In this document: one piece after another, positions 57,243 through 64,000 of the stretch
Numbering within the stretch: position 1 is the stretch's first letter
Layout of the letters: each line of letters begins with the position of its first letter
Assembly: GCA_963819645.1 (NCBI GenBank)
Contig: CAWFWZ010000003.1
Span: 1 to 64,000, forward strand
Length of the DNA stretch: 64,000 bases
Source: CAVVDY01 sp963819645
GTDB lineage: Bacteria > Acidobacteriota > Terriglobia > Terriglobales > Acidobacteriaceae
Direction: 5' to 3'
Notes under the pieces: model-generated
Told to the model about the DNA's origin: nothing
Database searches by the model: none
Seen by the model: the letters and a program-made list of their open reading frames with translations, nothing else
Translations under genes and position numbers: made by a program

Positions 57243-57871
57243 AGCAGCAAATTCCGAGGCGAATCGCGCCTCTACCCGATCAAAGTAAAATTCAGTGGGA
57301 ACAGGGCCGAACACACGGTGCCACAGCGTGTAGTCCGTCACACATCGCAGAAAAAAATGAAAAGACCCGCCACCCTGAAGGGCTGCCGGATGTGCAGCGT
57401 CGCACTCTGTTGAGTGCTGGTTGATTGTCTGTGGCTGCATCGGGATACTAGCACGAAAAAATTTGTGCGCAATAGGTGGATGCACCAGCAGACATGCAGT
57501 GCTCCGAGAGAACGATTGATTTCGGGAAAGTTACTGCACGAAAAATTTTTTTTGCGAGTGAAGTTAATGTTGCGCGCGATGTGCAGTCACATACCCACGT
57601 TACTTCGCCGTGGCCGCGTAACAGTCGTTCTCGCTGTCCGCCGTTCGTCATTCGCTCTTCGCCAGAGGGACGGAGCCCAGCGATGCACCATCGAAGCGGA
57701 CTGGAGTCGAGAAACGAGGCACGCGACTTTGCCAACCAACGGATTTCACTGTGGCGAGATCGCACCCTCATGCCAACGTCCGAAACCCTGCACGTTGTCG
57801 TCAAACGCTGGCCCAAAGCTCTGGCGAAGAGCGAATGGCGGACCGGGAGGAGCGGCTGCAACGCACTCCGG
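57243..57871. other. dnaA-rpmH divergent spacer, second oriC candidate
   Basis: About 630 bases without a gene lie between dnaA and the rpmH promoter. It contains A/T runs (AAAAAATTTG near 57455, AAAAATTTTTTTT near 57542) and a perfect 19-base inverted repeat at 57649-57667 and 57819-57837. No strong DnaA boxes were seen. Confidence 0.4.
57649..57837. repeat. 19-bp inverted repeat in the dnaA-rpmH spacer
   Basis: CATTCGCTCTTCGCCAGAG at 57649-57667 recurs inverted at 57819-57837, with a neighbouring TCCGCC/GGCGGA match. The arms are 151 bases apart. It may be a mobile-element footprint or a structural part of the origin region. Confidence 0.5.
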
Positions 57872-57901
57872 TTGCCACCAAGCGTCCCTGACCGTTATAC
57901 T
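57872..57901 (+). promoter_or_regulatory. sigma-70 type promoter of rpmH
   Basis: TTGCCA (57872-57877) and TATACT (57896-57901) are separated by 18 bases, each with one mismatch to consensus. The rpmH start is 49 bases downstream. Confidence 0.6.
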
Positions 57902-57950
57902 TTTGGTTTGCCTACAGACATTTTGTCCTTAGTGAGGAGCGCAGTAACGA

Positions 57951-58106
57951 ATGCCGAAGCGCACATTCCAACCCAACCGTCGTCGCCGCTCAAAGACGCA
58001 CGGATTTCGTTCTCGTATGAAGACCAAGAGCGGTCGCGCGGTGTTGTCCCGCCGGCGTGCTAAAGGACGCAAACGCATTGCCGTAAAAGCTGGTTACCGC
58101 GAGTAA
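57951..58106 (+). CDS. rpmH: ribosomal protein bL34
   Basis: This is a 51-residue, very basic large-subunit protein, read directly from the sequence: it starts MPKRTFQPNRRRRSKTHGF, then RSRMKTKSGRAVLSRRRAKG, and ends KAGYRE with TAA. AGTGAGGAG lies upstream. The order rpmH-rnpA-yidD-yidC-jag beside dnaA is the classical origin neighbourhood. Confidence 0.95.
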   Translation: MPKRTFQPNRRRRSKTHGFRSRMKTKSGRAVLSRRRAKGRKRIAVKAGYRE

Positions 58107-58199
58107 GCTGGCGGCAAACGGCGTCATTGCTGGAACACAGTACATCAGGAGTCGCAAACGCTGGGGACTTCCCGGTAGTCCTTAGGCGGCGGACGTTGA

Positions 58200-58592
58200 T
58201 TGACCGAGGCCAGCCGTAAATTCCCGAAAACGAAGCGCCTGTTGCGGCATGCTGACTTTCAACAGGTATACCAGCAAGGGCGCCGGCAGTTCACCGGGAA
58301 CATGACTGTTTTTTTTCTTCGCCGCGGCGACGGAGATGAGTCCTGCTCACTGCGAGTGGGCCTCACCGTAGGAAAGGTCCTGGGGAACGCGGTCGAGCGG
58401 AACCGAATCAAGCGCCGGATGCGCGAAGCATTACGCGCGTCGTGGCCGCCGGAACAAGCCTCGATCGATGTGGTGTTTAATCCCCGGAAGTCGGTTTTGC
58501 AGTTGCCATTCGGCGAATTGCGCGCCGAGGTCGAACGCGGCTTGAAGTTGGCAATGCAGCGGGCGCGGGAAGCGAAGGCTCAGGAATCGTGA
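58200..58592 (+). CDS. rnpA: ribonuclease P protein component
   Basis: The basic cofactor of RNase P for tRNA 5' maturation. TTG 58200 (MTEASRKFPKTKRLLRHADF) is the likely start. FQQVYQQGRRQFTGNMTVFF and the signature GKVLGNAVERNRIKRRMREA are clear. Its stop overlaps the GTG start of yidD (GTGA). Confidence 0.9.
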   Translation: MTEASRKFPKTKRLLRHADFQQVYQQGRRQFTGNMTVFFLRRGDGDESCSLRVGLTVGKVLGNAVERNRIKRRMREALRASWPPEQASIDVVFNPRKSVLQLPFGELRAEVERGLKLAMQRAREAKAQES

Positions 58593-58978
58593 AGCGGAGC
58601 TTGCAAGCGATATTGTCGGCCTACAAGCGCTGGGTGTCTCCGGCGCTGCCGATCGCCTGCCGTTTTGTTCCTACCTGCTCCGAGTACGCGATGGAGGCGG
58701 TGGAGCGGCATGGCGCGTTGCGTGGCAGCATGCTTGCCGGTTGGCGACTGTTGCGCTGCCATCCATTTTGTCGCGGCGGGCACGACCCAGTTCCGCAGAG
58801 GTTGTGGTGGAGAAGCGCGAGGCCAGTAGTGGCTGTCATCCTGAGCGAGGGCCGTGTAGCGACGAGTCGAAGGACCGCTATCGCCGCAGTAGGATTTTCG
58901 TGCGTGGTTTATAGGAGTCCTTCGACTGCGCTCTTCGCCTGTCGGCGAATCGCTCCGCTCAGGATGACAACGAAATAA
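58589..58978 (+). CDS. yidD: membrane protein insertion efficiency factor YidD, with repeat-derived C-terminal tail
   Basis: YidD assists YidC-dependent insertion. Residues 1-75 hold the whole domain: LQAILSAYKRWVSPALPIAC, RFVPTCSEYAMEAVERHG and GWRLLRCHPFCRGGHDPVP. From about residue 82 the frame runs through an R-family inverted-repeat element (58834-58969) to 58978. The last 48 residues are therefore coded by repeat DNA, and the normal protein would end near residue 80. Start GTG 58589 overlaps rnpA. Confidence 0.87.
   Translation: MKRSLQAILSAYKRWVSPALPIACRFVPTCSEYAMEAVERHGALRGSMLAGWRLLRCHPFCRGGHDPVPQRLWWRSARPVVAVILSEGRVATSRRTAIAAVGFSCVVYRSPSTALFACRRIAPLRMTTK
58834..58969. repeat. R-family inverted-repeat element 3, inside yidD
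   Basis: TGTCATCCTGAGCG (58834-58847) and CGCTCAGGATGACA (58956-58969) are perfect inverted ends. The TGTCATC end resembles that of elements 1 and 2, but the next bases differ (CTGAGCG rather than ACGAG), so it is a related subfamily. Confidence 0.65.
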
Positions 58979-59011
58979 GAATTCATTACTCGAACAACGA
59001 ACGGACCAAAC

Positions 59012-60784
59012 TTGCCCGAGTATCGCAACCCACAACAGGAGTCCGGCGGCGGCGGTCAAAGCCGGATGACGCTGGTGCTGGTGGTCACCTTTGCCCTGAT
59101 TCTGATCGGGCAATTTGTGCTCATCAAGAACAAAGCCAAGAATCCGCCGCCCAAGACTTCCACCCCCACGGCCGCCGAGCAAAGTCCTGCGCCTGCGGCT
59201 GCGACCCAGCCCGAGCAAGCTCCGGAAACTCCGGAAGCTTCAAAAACTCCTGCCGCAGCGAGTGAGCACAAAGCGGCCACGGGTGAGATCGAAACTGTGG
59301 TGGAGAACGATCTCTACCGCATTGTCTTCACCAACAAGGGTGCCCAAGCCAAGTCGTGGGTGCTGAAAAAGTACAAGGACGAGAAGGGTCAACCGCTCGA
59401 TCTGGTCAACGCCGCAGCCACTCAGTTTGGCCTGCCTCTCGCGCTATATACGTACGACGACAAGCTGCGTGACCAGCTCAACTCCGCCCTATACGTCGGA
59501 AGTGGCGAATCGCCGATTGCGGTTCCCGGCGAGCTCACCTACGAGTACTCCGATGGCGGCGTTACCGTTCACAAGACCTTCCGCTTTGATGACACCTACG
59601 TCTTGCACGTAGAGGTTGCCGTAACCCAGAACGGCAAGCCCGTAGAGGCGCTTCCCACCTGGCCCGCCGCATTTGGAGACCAGTCGACTTCCCCGTCCTA
59701 CGCCTCGACGCGCGTGGAGTACGAGGCTGGCGGCAAGGTCACGCGTTTGGAAGCCAAGAAGGTCAGTGGAGGCAACACCGTTCCCGGACCTTTGAGCTGG
59801 GCGGGTGTACAAGACCAGTATTTTGCTGCCATCTTCCTGCCCGATTTACCGCGCACCGCGACGTTGGTGAGCCTCCATCACCAGATCACAGTGCCGAAAG
59901 ATCCGGACCATCCTGATCCCAGCAAGGTGGATACATATCAAGTGCTGGGCGCGGCGGTAGGTAACCCTAAGGGCGTCACTGCCGAGCGGATGTTCGTCGG
60001 TCCCAAGGCGGTCGATGTTCTCGAGTCAGTGAAAGCCAACCTCGACGACGGCCAGCCCGGTGGCCCCGACCTGCGCCACGTGGTCGACTTCGGCTACTTC
60101 AGCTTCTTCGCCCGCCCGCTGTTCCAGTGGCTCAAGTGGACGTATCACCACATGGTCCACAACTGGGGATGGTCGATCATCATCCTGACCGTCATCATCA
60201 ACATCGCGTTGCTGCCGCTGCGCATCACCAGCCAGAAGTCTGCGCTCAAGATGCAGAAGCTGCAGCCGCAGATGAAGGCCATCCAGGCGAAATATAAGAA
60301 CATCCCGATGCGCGACCCGCGGCGCACCGAGATGAACGCCGAGATCTCCGAGCTCTACAAGAAGGAAGGCGTCAATCCTGCGGGCGGCTGCTTACCCCTG
60401 CTGATTCAGTTGCCGTTCCTGTGGGCGTTTTACTCGATGCTGGGAAACGCCATCGAACTCAGGCATGCGCAGTTCCTCTGGATTCACGACCTGTCCTCGC
60501 CCGACAAGCTCTACATCTTGCCCGTGCTCATTGTGGCGAGTACGTTCTACATGCAGAAGCTGACGCCCAGTGCGGGCATGGACCCGGCGCAGCAGAAGAT
60601 GATGACCTTGATGATGCCTGCCATGTTGGGCTTCTTCAGTTGGTCGTTGCCTTCCGGCTTGAGCCTGTACTGGACGATGGGCAACGTAATCGCCATCATT
60701 CAGCAATCGGTCATGAATCGCACCGGGCTGGGCAAAGAGATGCGCGCCGAGGCGGAAAAGCGAGCCCGCAAGAGCGCTAAGTGA
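59012..60784 (+). CDS. yidC: membrane protein insertase YidC
   Basis: This is a 590-residue Oxa1/Alb3-family insertase. TTG 59012 gives MPEYRNPQQESGGGG, followed by the N-terminal membrane helix (LVLVVTFALILIGQFVLI), a Pro/Ala/Thr linker, and the periplasmic beta-sandwich domain. The core spans include WGWSIIILTVIINIALLPLR, GGCLPLLIQLPFLWAFYSML and FFSWSLPSGLSLYWTMGNVI. Its stop overlaps the start of the R3H gene. Confidence 0.94.
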   Translation: MPEYRNPQQESGGGGQSRMTLVLVVTFALILIGQFVLIKNKAKNPPPKTSTPTAAEQSPAPAAATQPEQAPETPEASKTPAAASEHKAATGEIETVVENDLYRIVFTNKGAQAKSWVLKKYKDEKGQPLDLVNAAATQFGLPLALYTYDDKLRDQLNSALYVGSGESPIAVPGELTYEYSDGGVTVHKTFRFDDTYVLHVEVAVTQNGKPVEALPTWPAAFGDQSTSPSYASTRVEYEAGGKVTRLEAKKVSGGNTVPGPLSWAGVQDQYFAAIFLPDLPRTATLVSLHHQITVPKDPDHPDPSKVDTYQVLGAAVGNPKGVTAERMFVGPKAVDVLESVKANLDDGQPGGPDLRHVVDFGYFSFFARPLFQWLKWTYHHMVHNWGWSIIILTVIINIALLPLRITSQKSALKMQKLQPQMKAIQAKYKNIPMRDPRRTEMNAEISELYKKEGVNPAGGCLPLLIQLPFLWAFYSMLGNAIELRHAQFLWIHDLSSPDKLYILPVLIVASTFYMQKLTPSAGMDPAQQKMMTLMMPAMLGFFSWSLPSGLSLYWTMGNVIAIIQQSVMNRTGLGKEMRAEAEKRARKSAK

Positions 60785-61332
60785 GCGAACATATGCCAAT
60801 CCAGGACAAAGTCGCTGCTGCTCGAAAAATCAGTGAACTGCTGAACGGAATTATCCAACACGGCGATTTTCGCCTGAAGTACAAGATCCTCGTCGACCCA
60901 CCAGCGATCGACCCGCACGAGGCCGACAACCCCGTCATCCTGGTGGACCTCGGCGGAGCCGACAGCCCGCTGCTGCTGGAGCGCGGCGCCGAACTGCTGC
61001 GCGCCTTCGAGCAGGTCGCTCTCGAGATGCTGAGGCTTTCAACCGAGGAGCATGACCTGGTGCTGTTCGATTGCCAGAACTTCCGTACCGCTCGCAAGAA
61101 GGAGCTACGCATGGCGTCGGAGGTTGCCGCTGAGCAGGTTCGTCGCACCGGAGTCCCCTACGCCTTCGCTCCCATGGCGTCGCGCGAGCGTCGCCTCGTA
61201 CATCTCGCGTTGCGCGATGCCTCTGACCTGCGCACTGAGAGCGCTGGCGAGGCGCTGCAAAGGTATGTCGTGGTCTATCCCAAGGATTACAGCGGCAAAC
61301 CTCCTGCACCGGCCGTGAGCCGCCGGCGCTAA
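60781..61332 (+). CDS. jag: Jag/KhpB-like R3H-domain RNA-binding protein
   Basis: These proteins follow yidC in most bacteria and bind RNA. The 183-residue protein has an N-terminal alpha/beta segment (ILVDPPAIDPHEADNPVILV) and a C-terminal R3H domain with APMASRERRLVHLALRD, containing the R-x3-H motif. GTG 60781 overlaps the yidC stop. No clear Jag-N domain is seen, so it is a short form. Confidence 0.83.
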   Translation: MSEHMPIQDKVAAARKISELLNGIIQHGDFRLKYKILVDPPAIDPHEADNPVILVDLGGADSPLLLERGAELLRAFEQVALEMLRLSTEEHDLVLFDCQNFRTARKKELRMASEVAAEQVRRTGVPYAFAPMASRERRLVHLALRDASDLRTESAGEALQRYVVVYPKDYSGKPPAPAVSRRR

Positions 61333-61496
61333 GCAATTTCAAATGTGTGGGTAGAGCGGCGCTTCGGCGCCGCGCAACGTTCTCTCAATCTTGGTCAGGG
61401 AGCCGGCTGCAGCCGACGACACTTGCGGTTCGCTCACATCCGACAGGCTCTACGCGCCTACAACCGCTACCCGACCGCTCACATCCGACAGAACAC

Positions 61497-62585
61497 ATGG
61501 GGCTTTTCGACAGCCGGACGGCGCGGGCGCTGGCGACGATACTCGTCTTCGTCGTAGCAGTGTGGTTCGTCTATGAGGTGCGAAGCACCCTTGTCCTAGT
61601 ATTGTTTTCTGTCTTTTTTGCCTATCTTCTTGAACCTCTCGTGCTGCGCATTGAGCAGTCCCCTATCGGACGCAACTCGCGCGGCCTGGCAATCCTGGAA
61701 ACCTACGTCATTTGCGGCGGCGTTCTGACGCTGCTGCTGTTCATCTTCGGTCCTCGCATCGCCGACGATATGCGTCAGCTGGTCCAATCCATGCCCAGCT
61801 TGCTCGACCGCGTCGCCAGCGGCAAAATCGTTTGGCAGCTCGGCAGTCGGCACGGCTGGAGCTACGACACGCAAGCCCACATCGAACAGTTCATCGCGAG
61901 CCACCGTGATGCCATCGAGAATTTCACCAGCCAAATCGGTGCCAGCGTTGCTGCTTCGCTGAAGCACGCCATCTGGTTCTTGCTGATTCCCATCATCGCC
62001 ATATTTTTCCTCAAGGATGGACGCAAGCTGTCTGAAGCCACGATTCACATCCTCAATCGCCGCGCCCAACGACGCTTCCTGCGCGACGTTATCCAGGACC
62101 TCGACGAGATGCTCGCGTCGTTTATCGGCGCTCAACTTATTCTCGCCAGCGCGGCGATGCTGGTTCTGACCAGTTTCTTTTGGCTGATGCACCTTCCTTA
62201 CGGCTTGGCGTTGGGAGTCACCGCCGGATTCTTGGAATTTATTCCCGTCGTAGGGCCGGCTGTCGCCGCCGCTCTGGTGCTCGGAGTGGGGTTCCTCGAC
62301 GCATTTCCTCACCTGCTCTGGATCACTGTTTTTCTAGGCTTGTGGCGACTGGTGCAGGACTACCTCATCTCTCCTCGCGTCATGGGCCATAAGGTCGAAC
62401 TGCATCCCATGGCGGCAATCATCGCCGTGCTGATGGGCAATGAGATCGCAGGCGTTATCGGCGTGTATCTGTCTATTCCAGTCGCGGCGACGCTGCGCAT
62501 CCTATGGGTGCGCTGGCAACACACTCGCGCGCTCCAAACAGACACGAATCAGACCAGTCCCGAAACTCGCCGAATCGCAGCGTGA
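61497..62585 (+). CDS. AI-2E family (PerM-type) transporter
   Basis: These eight-span proteins include AI-2 exporters and Na+/H+ exchangers; the substrate here is unknown. ATG 61497 is chosen (MGLFDSRTARALATILVFVV); the frame to 61347 crosses a 16-base direct repeat and looks non-coding. Landmarks: SVFFAYLLEPLVLRIEQ, LIPIIAIFFLKDGRKLSEAT, FLEFIPVVGPAVAAALVLGV and GNEIAGVIGVYLSIPVAATL. Confidence 0.87.
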   Translation: MGLFDSRTARALATILVFVVAVWFVYEVRSTLVLVLFSVFFAYLLEPLVLRIEQSPIGRNSRGLAILETYVICGGVLTLLLFIFGPRIADDMRQLVQSMPSLLDRVASGKIVWQLGSRHGWSYDTQAHIEQFIASHRDAIENFTSQIGASVAASLKHAIWFLLIPIIAIFFLKDGRKLSEATIHILNRRAQRRFLRDVIQDLDEMLASFIGAQLILASAAMLVLTSFFWLMHLPYGLALGVTAGFLEFIPVVGPAVAAALVLGVGFLDAFPHLLWITVFLGLWRLVQDYLISPRVMGHKVELHPMAAIIAVLMGNEIAGVIGVYLSIPVAATLRILWVRWQHTRALQTDTNQTSPETRRIAA

Positions 62586-62604
62586 GAAAGAACTTAAAGC
62601 GAAG

Positions 62605-63128
62605 CCGCGGATTTGCGCGGATCTCGCGGATTGTTCATAGCACTTCTAGATAGAAACGTCCTCTGTGTGGATATTGAGCGGGAGCAAGAGGCGAACGGGC
62701 AGTCTCGAACACTAATCTCTTGAACGTTGGACGTGCTCCGAAATTCAGAAGTAAGCCGACTTCAAAACTGGTAGCCTTGAGATAGTTCAGTAGTTGTGCT
62801 TCGTGGCTCATGTCGAGTACGCGTGCACACTTAAGTTCGACGATGACAACGGAGCCGACAATAAGGTCCGCCCGAGATACCCCGACAGTCTCATTCCGAA
62901 ATTGCACTGTCACTGTCTTCTCGCGTTCACCCTCTAGCCCCTTGCGCGCAGGGCGATCACCATCGCCTCTCGATACACCGACTCCAGAAATCCGTGACCC
63001 AACTCGTTGTAGACCTCGTAAAATGCCCCGATGATCGGCTCCGTAATGTCTGAGTATCTTAGTTGCAACACCATTCCGTTTCCTCTCTTGCCGTCTTTAT
63101 AATCCGCGAGATCCGCGTTCATCCGCGG
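62605..63128. mobile_element. GxxExxY gene cassette bounded by 28-bp inverted repeats
   Basis: The left repeat (62605-62632) begins CCGCGGAT and ends ATCTCGCGGATT; the right repeat (63101-63128) is its inverse with 25 of 28 bases identical, differing only in the 3-base spacer. The gene stop is three bases from the left repeat, and its start codon is 26 bases from the right one. The right repeat runs into the end of the neighbouring gene. The compact form suggests a mobile or self-contained cassette; no transposase is inside. Confidence 0.65.
62635..63074 (-). CDS. GxxExxY family protein (PD-(D/E)XK-like), frameshifted
   Basis: This family is uncharacterised and often multi-copy. ATG 63074 (MVLQLRYSDITEPIIGAFYE) has AGAGAGG upstream. 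The namesake helix reads YNELGHGFLESVYREAM (G-x2-E-x2-Y). A break near 62930 leads to EREKTVTVQFRNETVGVSRA, DLIVGSVVIVELKCARVLD and HEAQLLNYLKAT, a D-x(n)-E-x-K pattern with a following Gln helix, as in restriction-nuclease folds. It ends YLEVL at 62635. About 140 residues, the usual size. Enzymatic activity is unproven. Confidence 0.82.
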
Positions 63129-64000
63129 TTAAAGTTATTTCCTCTCTTCCGGTTCACCACCCGAATCCCGGCCCGCCAATGCTCGTCGAGCTGCACCAGC
63201 TGCCATTCGATCTGCGGTGACAGGTATTTCAGCAGCACGCTGGTTGCCGGATGCGTGCGCAGCACAGGCGTGACCAGATACAGAAGAGGCGGAGCATCGG
63301 ACAACTCACATCGGGGGAAATAGCCGTTGCGCGCGAAGCCGCCATTCTGCTGGTGCCAGCGGACGCGGGCCCAGTAGTCCAGGCCTTGAATAGCCAGATG
63401 AAGGTCATCATCGGCCTTCAGTTCAAGGATGGCGAGTCGGCCGTCAATCGTTACGCTCAGCACGTCGAGCATGGCGCGATCGGAGGCAGTAAAAGCGGGT
63501 ACCTGCGAGTAAACGTGTGCGGGATTCAACCGTTCGTCAATCGAACGAATGTCGCGCATGATCAGCGACTCCAGCCACCGCTCGGGACATAGCCGGTAAA
63601 GCGGATCGCAGTGCGCCCCGGCAGGATGACGGCTGGCAGTTAGCCGCTCGATGAATCTGTTGAACAGCTCTTCGGTGGACGTCGTCGAGCGTGTATTCCG
63701 CCGGGCCCATTCCGAAAACGATGGTTTCGTTATTGCGAAACGATCCCGCGACCGGAGCCAGCCGCGCCCGCGCGAACTCCAGCCCATACAGCCGGAAGAC
63801 GATTTCTGCAGGCGATTCGATACTTACATCCGCGTAGGGAACCAGCTCGCGGATGCGCGTAATCGACGCGGCAAAGCGCTCGCGCGTGGCGTGCGGATCG
63901 ACGGCGCGAACCAATCGCGTCGCGAGGTTTCCGTGATCACGAAAATCGACTTCCTCGCACGTCTCAGCCCCTTCTCCAAGTTGGTAGAGCTGCCACTTGA
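63119..64000 (-). CDS. PD-(D/E)XK-like protein, unknown function (5' end outside window, frameshifted)
   Basis: Two frames join: 63537..63914 and its upstream extension to the window edge (ATRLVRAVDPHATRERFAAS, EIVFRLYGLEFARARLAPVA, ETIVFGMGPAEYTLDD), then after a break near 63690 the frame ending at 63119 (STEELFNRFIERLTAS, CPERWLESLIMRDI). The second part holds AMLDVLSVTIDGRLAILELK followed by ADDDLHLAIQGLDYWARVRW, a D...E-x-K...Q pattern of the restriction-endonuclease superfamily. The last codons lie in the right repeat of the GxxExxY cassette. Function unknown. Confidence 0.65.

Noticed and set aside
57414..57932. Open frame of 172 codons between dnaA and rpmH
   Set aside because: The product has no domain or plausible start site, and it overlaps an inverted repeat and the rpmH promoter.
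61425..61495. 16-base direct repeat CGCTCACATCCGACAG occurring twice before the AI-2E gene
   Set aside because: Two copies only, with no array, insertion gene or dyad; it may be a small local duplication, so no function is claimed.

Overview
The window looks like a chromosomal segment of an Acidobacteriota bacterium (Terriglobia/Koribacter-like). This is inferred from protein content and style: GC-rich DNA, an ECF sigma factor paired with a Ser/Thr kinase-TPR protein, secreted DNRLRE/collagen-like fibre proteins, a Lys/Ala-rich histone-H1-like protein, palindromic intergenic repeats, and a dnaA-dnaN / rpmH-rnpA-yidD-yidC-jag neighbourhood. No database search was possible. Many conserved genes are split by single-base frameshifts (trans-sulfuration enzyme, fibre genes, kinase, atpI, cytochrome c, ABC permease, mpg, zwf, mutS2). 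They cluster in about 0.2-1.4, 10.6-18 and 46.4-54 kb, while 19-36 kb is almost clean. I read most of them as sequence errors and annotate full spans with the break noted.

Layout. 0-10.3 kb: broken PLP trans-sulfuration enzyme, lytic transglycosylase with LysM domains, histone-H1-like protein, Tat-exported M20 homologue with altered metal ligands, YdcF protein, O-antigen ligase family protein, and a LigD (phosphoesterase + ligase) split at an A9 slippery run. 10.6-18.8 kb: two paralogous secreted fibre proteins sharing a conserved leader, divergent from an ECF sigma factor translationally coupled to a kinase-TPR protein. 19.1 kb: tRNA-Val(CAC). 19.2-26.3 kb: RDD protein divergent from a SpoIIM-like protein, then a coupled MoxR / DUF58 / DUF4350 / DUF4129 / membrane protein operon. 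26.4-30.1 kb: three same-strand genes, a secreted metallophosphoesterase, a DUF2252 kinase-fold protein, and an exported protein with a kinase-like catalytic signature. 30.5-35.1 kb: methyltransferase, Na+/H+ antiporter, ferritin-VIT1 iron exporter, glycine oxidase. 35.2-38.8 kb: atpE, atpB, atpI, sua5 and a DUF1906 protein, all on the minus strand. 38.8-43.2 kb: sarcosine-oxidase-like enzyme, VapBC-type pair with a palindromic operator, chalcone-isomerase-like protein, GluQRS, DUF1761 protein, cupin. 43.4-46.8 kb: E1 alpha/beta of a 2-oxoacid dehydrogenase with a lone Phd antitoxin between them, then a cytochrome c. 46.8-54.1 kb: FtsX-type permease, Mpg glycosylase, zwf, mutS2, a small membrane protein, a LolA-like protein. 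54.3-62.6 kb: dnaN, dnaA, candidate oriC intervals, rpmH, rnpA, yidD, yidC, jag, AI-2E-type permease. 62.6-64 kb: a GxxExxY gene enclosed by 28-bp inverted repeats, and the 3' part of a PD-(D/E)XK-like gene.

The observations I rate highest are the GxxExxY gene in an inverted-repeat cassette beside a second ExK nuclease-like gene; the exported kinase-like protein in a kinase-fold/phosphatase cluster; the paired fibre genes with conserved leaders beside their putative ECF/kinase regulators; and the in-frame -1 slippery heptamer joining the two halves of LigD.
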